This document shows positions 58,085-63,601 of a stretch of DNA of 64,000 bases, piece by piece. The position numbers were made by a program, and so were the translations under genes. This stretch comes from Paraplanobispora siamensis (lineage in GTDB: Bacteria; Actinomycetota; Actinomycetes; Streptosporangiales; Streptosporangiaceae). Every line of letters starts with the position of its first letter. Position 1 is the stretch's first letter. The notes beneath the pieces are model-generated. The model was given only the letters and a program-made list of their open reading frames with translations. It was not told where the DNA came from and ran no database searches. The stretch spans positions 62,001-126,000 of the forward strand of contig NZ_BOOJ01000052.1 in assembly GCF_016863175.1 (NCBI RefSeq). Reading direction: 5' to 3'.

Positions 58085-58432
58085 ATGGTTGCCGTAGTGG
58101 GACACCTGCCAACATCGTCCGGCGACGATCCCGCCCGCTGGCTGAACGATCATTTCCGGTACGGCGACCTGGCCGCGGCCCTGTATGCCGCGGGCCTGCC
58201 GGTCCAGCCGTTGGGCCTGGACGACATCCGGGCGCTGGCTATCACCGGGGTGCAAAGCGCTGGCGGCATCGCCGCGATCCGGGCCCGCGCCGACGCCTGG
58301 CGCGACCTGGCGCTGGCCTTCCAGCACGGCCAGATCAGCCGCACGCAGTACACCGCGCGCATGAGCCAGATGTGGGGCGATGCGGCGCTGCTGGAACGCT
58401 GTATCGCCGCCGACTACGCCCGCCTGCGCTGA
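58085..58432 (+). CDS. Hypothetical protein divergent from GntR, 115 aa
   Basis: The ATG at 58085 follows GGGAGAAGC; an ATG at 58058 lies within the operator. The product is helical (WLNDHFRYGDLAAALYAAGL, ARADAWRDLALAFQHGQISR) and ends ALLERCIAADYARLR. No family is recognised. It is probably controlled by the neighbouring GntR protein. Confidence 0.62.
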   Translation: MVAVVGHLPTSSGDDPARWLNDHFRYGDLAAALYAAGLPVQPLGLDDIRALAITGVQSAGGIAAIRARADAWRDLALAFQHGQISRTQYTARMSQMWGDAALLERCIAADYARLR

Positions 58433-58460
58433 CCCCTTCCCTTCCCTGCTTTCCAAGGGC

Positions 58461-58490
58461 GCGACGGTACGGCGCGGCCCTGCCTACGGT
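58461..58490 (+). promoter_or_regulatory. Late-type promoter motif
   Basis: GCGACGGTA, 14 nt, CTACGGT. It precedes the secreted peptide gene. Confidence 0.7.
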
Positions 58491-58530
58491 GTGCGGCGAT
58501 GTGAGATCACCCGACCGTAAGGGGTCCCCT

Positions 58531-58701
58531 GTGTTCCAGCGCCTGATCGCAATCGTGGCCACCGCCGCCGCCGTCCTGCTGCCTGCCCTGGCCTTCTCCG
58601 CGCCCGCCGCGGCCGACGTGGAGGTGGCCGCCGACGTGGAGGTGGACCTGGACGTCGTGCTGTCGGTCCTGCTGGGCCTGGACGTCGACGCCGACGTTTA
58701 A
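58531..58701 (+). CDS. Small secreted protein, 56 aa
   Basis: The GTG at 58531 lies after AAGGGG. A standard Sec signal peptide is visible: basic start (MFQRL), hydrophobic core (IAIVATAAAVLLPALAFSA) and a likely cut after APAAA. The mature part has about 30 residues with only Asp, Glu, Val, Leu, Ala and Gly (VEVAADVEVDLDVVLSVLLG). An exported acidic peptide from a late promoter could act on the cell envelope or on superinfecting phages; this is speculation. Confidence 0.6.
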   Translation: MFQRLIAIVATAAAVLLPALAFSAPAAADVEVAADVEVDLDVVLSVLLGLDVDADV

Positions 58702-58705
58702 GCCC

Positions 58706-58735
58706 GCGACCTAAGCCGGATCCCGCCCCTAGGGT
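58706..58735 (+). promoter_or_regulatory. Late-type promoter motif
   Basis: GCGACCTAA, 14 nt, CTAGGGT. It precedes the 58765 head gene. Confidence 0.62.
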
Positions 58736-58764
58736 GCAGCCGAAGTTGAGATCAGGGAGCTGAC

Positions 58765-59262
58765 GTGGCCGAACGCAAGAGCAAGGCGCAGACCCCGGAG
58801 CCGGCGGCGGACCCGGAGGCGGCGCAGACGACCACCACGGCGGTGGAGGACGAGACGACGACCCAGCCGCGCGGCCTGGTCGCGCAGACCGACGCCGCGC
58901 CGCTGGAGCCGCCGGCGGAGCGTAAGCGGCAGCAGGAACCGGCTGACGGCGTGCCGGAGTCGACGACCAACCACGTCGCCGCGAACGCCGCACTGCGGTC
59001 GGTGCCCGGCTCCAGCCACCAGGGCCTGGTGGATGAGGACGGCAATCCGCTGACGGCCGATGAGGTCTTCGACTTCCCCGCCGCCGGCAACCCGTCGACG
59101 TTCGCCACCGTCAAGACGCGGGTGTATGAGCGGTTCAAGTACCCCAACGCCTCCCAGGTCACCACGCAGCTGCTGTATCCGGCCGGGGCGCAGGTGCCGG
59201 TGTGGATCGCCCGGCAGGTCACCGACAAGTACCGAGACATCCAGGAGAACCAGCCGTCGTAA
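58765..59262 (+). CDS. Hypothetical head-region protein, 165 aa, disordered N-terminus
   Basis: The GTG follows CAGGGAGC. The first 75 residues are disordered and rich in Ala, Pro, Thr, Glu. The last 90 form a compact domain (LVDEDGNPLTADEVFDFPAA, FATVKTRVYERFKYPNASQV). Its position between capsid and connector genes fits a minor head protein or tether. No family is recognised. Confidence 0.65.
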   Translation: MAERKSKAQTPEPAADPEAAQTTTTAVEDETTTQPRGLVAQTDAAPLEPPAERKRQQEPADGVPESTTNHVAANAALRSVPGSSHQGLVDEDGNPLTADEVFDFPAAGNPSTFATVKTRVYERFKYPNASQVTTQLLYPAGAQVPVWIARQVTDKYRDIQENQPS

Positions 59263-59284
59263 GACGGACCTTGAGCGTGCGGTC

Positions 59285-59316
59285 GGGCCCCGGCACAAGT
59301 GGGGTGGGCGGGGCCC
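59285..59316 (+). terminator. Terminator-like hairpin
   Basis: GGGCCCCG and CGGGGCCC pair after the 58765 gene. Confidence 0.5.
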
Positions 59317-59327
59317 GGCCGCGCATG

Positions 59328-59367
59328 GCGCGGCGTCCTTTTCCAAAGGGGGTGGGGGGCGCCGCGC
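59328..59367 (+). terminator. Second terminator-like hairpin
   Basis: GCGCGGCG and CGCCGCGC pair around a 24 nt loop, just before the connector promoter. Confidence 0.45.
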
Positions 59368-59382
59368 CTCCATTTCTAGGGC

Positions 59383-59412
59383 GCGACCTTAACGCCTTCC
59401 GGCTGGGAGCGT
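59383..59412 (+). promoter_or_regulatory. Late-type promoter motif before connector
   Basis: GCGACCTTA, 14 nt, GGAGCGT, then 7 nt to the GTG at 59420. Confidence 0.6.
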
Positions 59413-59419
59413 CGGCGTC

Positions 59420-60085
59420 GTGAGCATGCCCGCACCCACGTCCCCTGTGCTGATCGTGTCGCCGTCGGAGCTGGCGCGGCGCATGTCCATCCCGCAGCCG
59501 ATGACCGAGGGCGACCGCTGGGTGGTCGAACAGGCGATCGTGGACGCGCAGACCGACCTGGAGTCCTACCTGGGGCGGCCGATCACCCCCCGGACCTACA
59601 CCCAGGCCGGGCTGTGGCCCGATCCCGGCCAGCCGTTCGGCTGGCACCTGGCCCACCAGCCGGTCATCGCGGTGATCTCCAGTACGCCGGAGGTCGTCGA
59701 CGGGCAGCCGACCGGCCGCTACAGCGTCGTCTACACCGCCGGCCTGGACGCGGCCACCGACCCGGCGCTAGAGCCGATGCGGCGCCTGGTGCGTGCGCAC
59801 GCCATGGCGTCGGCGCCGCTGCGGGAGCTGGCCCGCCGGCTGGCGCCGCAGCCGCCCCGCCTCCCGCAGTCGATCACGGTGGAGGGCCAGTCGGTCACCT
59901 ACGCCAACGACAACGACTCCGGCCAGCAGGTGGCCGACGGGGACCGGGCCGTGGGATCACTGCCGACCTTCGCCTCCTGTGACCAGTGGAAGGTCCGCGG
60001 GCGCCGCGCCTACCAGGAACCCAGCCGGGCCAGCGCGCCTTGGCCGTACGACCAGCACACCTACACCGGGCAGTGGGGAGCATGA
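59420..60085 (+). CDS. Head-to-tail connector protein, 221 aa
   Basis: The GTG at 59420 lies 7 nt after a late-type box (leaderless); an ATG at 59426 is near. The N-terminal part (SPSELARRMSIPQPMTEGDR, WVVEQAIVDAQTDLESYLGR) has the all-helical start of gp6-like connector proteins, followed by a YSVVYTAGLDA strand typical of the family and a helical hairpin (LVRAHAMASAPLRELARRLA). It would sit under the portal. The C-terminal 60 residues are extended and polar. Confidence 0.75.
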   Translation: MSMPAPTSPVLIVSPSELARRMSIPQPMTEGDRWVVEQAIVDAQTDLESYLGRPITPRTYTQAGLWPDPGQPFGWHLAHQPVIAVISSTPEVVDGQPTGRYSVVYTAGLDAATDPALEPMRRLVRAHAMASAPLRELARRLAPQPPRLPQSITVEGQSVTYANDNDSGQQVADGDRAVGSLPTFASCDQWKVRGRRAYQEPSRASAPWPYDQHTYTGQWGA

Positions 60086-60366
60086 TGTTTCGCCGGTTCG
60101 TTCTGATCCGCAAGGTCGACGTGACGGGGGTGTCCGGGTCGGGCGTCGTCGTGCACGGCGTGCGCTTCCCCGACGGGGTGTGTGCCTACCGGTGGAACAG
60201 CCCGTGGAAGACCACGTGCATCGCCGACTCCATCGCCGACATCGAGAAGATCCACGGCCACGACGGGGCGACGGTCGTGCACTGGCTGGACGGCGAAAAC
60301 GACCAGGCGCTGGCCGACGCCGACCTCTGGCAGAGCGTGCGGCGCGTCCACGACGAAGCGGTGTAG
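60082..60366 (+). CDS. Hypothetical protein, 94 aa
   Basis: ATGATG overlaps the previous stop. The product (FRRFVLIRKVDVTGVSGSGV..., VHGVRFPDGVCAYRWN, IADIEKIHGHDGATVVHWLD) resembles a small family of unknown function seen in actinobacteria and their phages. It lies between connector and stopper-like genes but is not obviously structural. Confidence 0.65.
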   Translation: MMFRRFVLIRKVDVTGVSGSGVVVHGVRFPDGVCAYRWNSPWKTTCIADSIADIEKIHGHDGATVVHWLDGENDQALADADLWQSVRRVHDEAV

Positions 60367-60369
60367 CGC

Positions 60370-60723
60370 ATGGCGGTGCTGCTGGCCGACCGGATGCTGG
60401 GAGTGCGCCGCCGCTCCGGCGGTGCGGTGGGCTCCCATGGGGAGCGCGCCGGCTACACCTGGGCGGCGCTGGCCGGGCCGTGGCCGGGCCGGGCCGAAGA
60501 AGGGCCGGACGCGGCGATCGGCGCGACCGGAGGGCGCACGTGGGTGCTGGCGCTGGACCCGGCGGCCTGGCCGGTGGCCCAGGGCGACCTGGTGGCGGAA
60601 CCGGCCTCCGGCCTGGAGTGGCTGGTGACCTCCGCCGATCTGATGAAGCACAACGCCCATCCCGATGTGGACTACGTGCGGGTGGAGGCGCACGCGCGCA
60701 CCCAGGCGGCCACGCGACCGTAG
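60370..60723 (+). CDS. Putative head-tail stopper-like protein, 117 aa
   Basis: The ATG is 3 nt after the previous stop. The product is beta-rich (GERAGYTWAALAGPWPGRAE, RTWVLALDPAAWPVAQGDLV, GLEWLVTSADLMKHNAHPDV), close in size and position to head-closure/stopper proteins that follow the connector. The assignment rests on order and fold impression. Confidence 0.55.
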   Translation: MAVLLADRMLGVRRRSGGAVGSHGERAGYTWAALAGPWPGRAEEGPDAAIGATGGRTWVLALDPAAWPVAQGDLVAEPASGLEWLVTSADLMKHNAHPDVDYVRVEAHARTQAATRP

Positions 60724-60726
60724 GCC

Positions 60727-60756
60727 GCGACGGTAGCGGTCAGATGCTGGCACCGT
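60727..60756 (+). promoter_or_regulatory. Late-type promoter motif before a short non-coding stretch
   Basis: GCGACGGTA, 14 nt, GCACCGT. There is no good coding frame before the terminator at 60830. Confidence 0.55.
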
Positions 60757-60874
60757 GGAAGGGCGTTGCTGGCCACCCTTCGGCCGTGCACGCCCCCCAC
60801 CGGCCGCCCGGTCCCCCGATCTGCGGCCCGCCGGGGAGGCACTCCCGTTTCTCCTCTCATAGTGCCTCCCCGGC
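60757..60874 (+). ncRNA. Putative small RNA, about 110 nt
   Basis: A late-type promoter (60727-60756) and a strong terminator (60830-60874) enclose this stretch and no convincing reading frame is present. A short stable RNA would be made if both signals work. No homology is recognised. Confidence 0.35.
60830..60874. terminator. Bidirectional terminator
   Basis: GCCGGGGAGGCACT and AGTGCCTCCCCGGC form a 14 bp stem around a 17 nt loop, between the head genes (+) and the 60878 gene (-). Confidence 0.68.
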
Positions 60875-60877
60875 CTC

Positions 60878-61234
60878 TCACTCCTCGATCGCGTTGCGTT
60901 CCCATCGGGCCTTTCGGTCGGCCGCCACGATGGCGTCGATGTCCAGCAGGGGTGCGACCTTCACCCCGATGGTGTCGGCCAGCTCCAGGATCGGCTGGGC
61001 GTCGGCGCCCAGCGCCCGCGACATTTCGATATAGGTGCGGCACGGCCAGGGCACGCGCCGTCCGCGGGAATCGCGACACGTCGGGCAGCGCAGGTCATCG
61101 CCGTCAGGCCGGTGCAGATGGTTCAAGACGATCAGGCCCCGGATGATGCATTCCCCGTGCCGGGATCCGGCATAGGCGGTCACCGCCAGCAGCCGGGGGT
61201 CGGTCGGTTCTTCGATGGGGCCGCTGCCGATCAC
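60878..61234 (-). CDS. Hypothetical protein with zinc-ribbon-like Cys, 118 aa
   Basis: The GTG overlaps the HTH gene stop (GTGA). The product contains LLAVTAYAGSRHGECIIRGL and DDLRCPTCRDSRGRRVPWPC, three to four Cys likely holding zinc, and a helical end (VAPLLDIDAIVAADRKARWE). Function is unknown. It is last in the 62.9-60.9 kb operon. Confidence 0.62.
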   Translation of the reverse strand: MIGSGPIEEPTDPRLLAVTAYAGSRHGECIIRGLIVLNHLHRPDGDDLRCPTCRDSRGRRVPWPCRTYIEMSRALGADAQPILELADTIGVKVAPLLDIDAIVAADRKARWERNAIEE

Positions 61235-61551
61235 CGTGGGCCGTCCAGGTGGTAAGCCAGGAACTCCTTGAAGCGGGCGACTTCGTACAGGTCGTCGTGG
61301 GTCGGGCCTGGGTGGCCGCACAAGATGGCGGTCGTCTCCGCGTCGATGGTCAGGTCGGCGCCGTGCAGCCGCTCCATCGGCAGGCCCAGCACCTGGCACA
61401 GCTGCTGGGCCTGCTCCGGGGTGGGTTCGGTCTCCCCGGCCTCCCATGAGCGGACCTGGGCGGCGGTGACGCCGACGGCCTGGGCCAGGTCGTCGGCGTC
61501 GTAGCCCAGGTACAGGCGCTCTTCCTGAATGCGCTGGCTCAGGGAGGTCAT
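61231..61551 (-). CDS. XRE/Cro-CI-type HTH regulator, 106 aa
   Basis: Residues 1-65 are a clear Cro/CI HTH (MTSLSQRIQEERLYLGYDAD, DLAQAVGVTAAQVRSWEAGE, EPTPEQAQQLCQVLGLPMER). The remaining 40 residues are a short C-terminal segment with a Cys/His (AILCGHPGPTHDDLYEVARF). It is a candidate phage repressor or antirepressor and another possible binder of the repeated promoter motif. It is translationally coupled to both neighbours. Confidence 0.78.
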   Translation of the reverse strand: MTSLSQRIQEERLYLGYDADDLAQAVGVTAAQVRSWEAGETEPTPEQAQQLCQVLGLPMERLHGADLTIDAETTAILCGHPGPTHDDLYEVARFKEFLAYHLDGPR

Positions 61552-62285
61552 GCGCTCTTTGCCGCCTTTTCGCCGCGCATTTGCTCACGGCGCTGCTGGC
61601 GTTCGTCGGCCGCGGCGGCGTGTTCCACCCGGTACGACTCCGCCTCCCTGCGGAACGCCGTGACGATGCGCTCCACCGCGCGCAGCTGCCGCCGGATGTC
61701 ATCCAGCGTCGCGACGGCATCGGCGTAGTCAGCGTGGCTCAGCTCCCCGTCGCCGCCCCACTCCGCGTCCTTGATGTCGTCCAGGATCTTCCTGGCCACC
61801 GCCATGTCGCTGTTGGCGCTGCCCGTCAGCTCCAGGATCCGGTCGCAGCCGTCGACGTGGGAGGCGAAGTGGTCGGCGTGGGCCTGCTCTTCCCGGGTGT
61901 GGGCCAGGGCGTTCTCATACAGCCGGATGCCTCTGTCGTGGCCGTACTGGATGGTCAGGCGGGTGAAGACGTCGGGGAAGGTGCGGCCGGTGCCATCACC
62001 GGGCGGTTCGGCGTCGATCAAGTCGGCCAGGGTGTAGGGGTCGCTGGTCAGGGTCGGGCTGAGGTGGTCGACCCCGTCAAGGTCGGGAGTATGGGGGACG
62101 GAGCCCAGCAGGGTGCCGTCGGGGTGGGCCGTGCTGAGCATGGCACGGCGCAGGCGCCGGGCGTATTCGTCGCGGTCGATTTCGGAGGAGAAGGGGCCGA
62201 TGTGCACGGTCCGCTCCGGCATGACGATGTTGATCGCCAGGGCGGCCGGGCGGGGCTGCGGGACGGTCAAGGGGTCGTTGCTCAT
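61548..62285 (-). CDS. Hypothetical protein with long coiled coil, 245 aa
   Basis: The stop overlaps the HTH start. The N-terminal half is alpha/beta (RTVHIGPFSSEIDRDEYARR, FTRLTIQYGHDRGIRLYENA). The C-terminal 70 residues form a coiled coil (AVATLDDIRRQLRAVERIVT, AFRREAESYRVEHAAAADER). No family is recognised. Confidence 0.62.
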   Translation of the reverse strand: MSNDPLTVPQPRPAALAINIVMPERTVHIGPFSSEIDRDEYARRLRRAMLSTAHPDGTLLGSVPHTPDLDGVDHLSPTLTSDPYTLADLIDAEPPGDGTGRTFPDVFTRLTIQYGHDRGIRLYENALAHTREEQAHADHFASHVDGCDRILELTGSANSDMAVARKILDDIKDAEWGGDGELSHADYADAVATLDDIRRQLRAVERIVTAFRREAESYRVEHAAAADERQQRREQMRGEKAAKSA

Positions 62286-62310
62286 CTTTCACCTCACATT
62301 TGCGTCGGGG

Positions 62311-62862
62311 TCAGTGGTGGATCTGGATGGGGAACGGCAGACCGTAGTGGTGGGCCAAGGCTTCCACGGCCGGGGTGATGTCGCCACGGTGGAAGACCAG
62401 GCGGCCGGTGTGGCTGTAGGCGTGGTAGCCGCCGGCGCCCGCGCTGGTGCCGCCCAGGTGCATGCGGATCTCTCCGCCGATGCCGGGGTGGCCGTCGAAG
62501 GTGAGGCGGTGGTGGCCGACGTCGATGCGGTGCAGGCGGGCGGTGGTCTGCGGAGTCTCCGGCAGCGGGGCGCGGACCACGACGGTGATGGCGTTGGTAC
62601 GCACGATCTGCCAGCCGGACTCCGTCATGGTGCGGGCGTAGCTGTTCAGGGCGGCCTCCCAGCGGGTGCGGGCCGTGCCGGTCCGGGGCCGGAACATGTC
62701 GCCGTCCTGGATGCGGACGATGGCCACGTCCCAGCCGTCGCTGATCAGGGCGAAGCCGTCGCTGCCGGCGTGGGAGGCGGTGTTCCCGGCGCCGGTGAGG
62801 ATGGTGCGGGCGGCGCGGAAGTCCCAGCGTTCGGCGTTCTCATGCGGGACGAAGACGGTCAC
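62311..62862 (-). CDS. Hypothetical protein, 183 aa, first gene of operon
   Basis: The GTG follows CAGGAGGAACC and a standard leader. The product has alternating strands (GFALISDGWDVAIVRIQDGD, QIVRTNAITVVVRAPLPETP, HHRLTFDGHPGIGGEIRMHL) and looks like a compact beta-rich domain. No family is recognised. Its operon also carries the XRE regulator. Confidence 0.63.
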   Translation of the reverse strand: MTVFVPHENAERWDFRAARTILTGAGNTASHAGSDGFALISDGWDVAIVRIQDGDMFRPRTGTARTRWEAALNSYARTMTESGWQIVRTNAITVVVRAPLPETPQTTARLHRIDVGHHRLTFDGHPGIGGEIRMHLGGTSAGAGGYHAYSHTGRLVFHRGDITPAVEALAHHYGLPFPIQIHH

Positions 62863-62878
62863 GGTTCCTCCTGATCAC

Positions 62879-62893
62879 GGGGTCGCTCTCCCC
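62879..62893 (-). promoter_or_regulatory. Leader hairpin with AGAGCGA loop
   Basis: On the minus strand GGGG - AGAGCGA - CCCC. Confidence 0.62.
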
Positions 62894-62899
62894 ACCCCG

Positions 62900-62917
62900 A
62901 TAGTACATGTACTTAGC
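62900..62917 (-). promoter_or_regulatory. Early-type promoter/operator motif
   Basis: On the minus strand this reads GCTAAGTACATGTACTAT. It drives the 62862-60878 operon. Confidence 0.72.
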
Positions 62918-62963
62918 GACGTGGGCGAGGGGGATAGAGGGCCGAACCTGCCGATTCCAAAGA

Positions 62964-62976
62964 GCGGGTACTTAGT
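62964..62976 (-). promoter_or_regulatory. Half copy of the early-type motif
   Basis: On the minus strand this reads ACTAAGTACCCGC, 50 nt upstream of the full copy at 62900. It may be a second operator. Confidence 0.42.
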
Positions 62977-63021
62977 TGCCCACGAGCGTCTTTATCGGAT
63001 GCTATGGACGGGTTTGACGAC

Positions 63022-63051
63022 GCGACGTTATGGCTGGTCATCCCCTATTTT
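63022..63051 (+). promoter_or_regulatory. Late-type promoter motif
   Basis: GCGACGTTA, 14 nt, CTATTTT, then 6 nt to an in-frame GTG at 63058. Confidence 0.6.
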
Positions 63052-63057
63052 TGGGGG

Positions 63058-63588
63058 GTGTCCTGGACCCCGCCGCCCGGCACCGTCGGGCTGACCTGCT
63101 CCTACGGTTTGACCAACATTCGTGCCACGGTTGGGCAGATGTTGGTGGGTGAATCGACCGCTCACAACCACGCCTTCATCGTCATCGACTCCGAACGCAT
63201 CGTGGAGGCCTGGCCCAGCGGAGCCCGCATCAGTGCGCTGGCCGACTACGCCTACGACTACGTGATGTACGGCTGGCGGCTGGGGTTGAGCGCCGGTCAG
63301 CGCGACGCGCTGGCGCAGGCCGCCCTGAGCCTGCACGGCATCGGCTACGGGCTGGTGGACTACCTGGCGCTGTCGGTCTCCCGGATGCGGCTGCCGTGGA
63401 TCGGCGCGATGCGGCGCGTGGCCAGCCCGCACCATCTGCTGCCTGCCCAGTTCGTCGCCGCGGTCTACCACCGGGCGCAGGTGGAGCTGATGCCCGGGGA
63501 GCCGGATGTGACGCTGGCCGGGCTGGGTGATCTGTGGATGACGTCGCGGGACTGGGCGCTGCACGTGCCGGCCACGCACTACGCGTAG
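63058..63588 (+). CDS. NlpC/P60-like (permuted papain fold) hydrolase
   Basis: The frame is open from ATG 63004, but a late-type promoter lies inside that extension and points to the GTG at 63058, so I take this leaderless start (176 aa). The core GESTAHNHAFIVIDSERIVEA then WPSGARI and LSLHGIGYGLVDYLALSVS resembles YiiX/NlpC-P60-like amidases; the His in NHAF and a polar residue in the second part could be catalytic, but the Cys is not obvious (GLTCSYGL near the start). It may cut peptidoglycan during entry or release. Next to a MuF-like gene, it may be a virion protein. Confidence 0.62.
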   Translation: MSWTPPPGTVGLTCSYGLTNIRATVGQMLVGESTAHNHAFIVIDSERIVEAWPSGARISALADYAYDYVMYGWRLGLSAGQRDALAQAALSLHGIGYGLVDYLALSVSRMRLPWIGAMRRVASPHHLLPAQFVAAVYHRAQVELMPGEPDVTLAGLGDLWMTSRDWALHVPATHYA

Positions 63589-63601
63589 ATCGGGAGGCGG
63601 G

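Noticed and set aside
60097-61146. Plus-strand frames reading into the 60878 minus-strand operon
   Set aside because: They pass a strong terminator and have low-complexity composition; the minus-strand genes are coupled and convincing.
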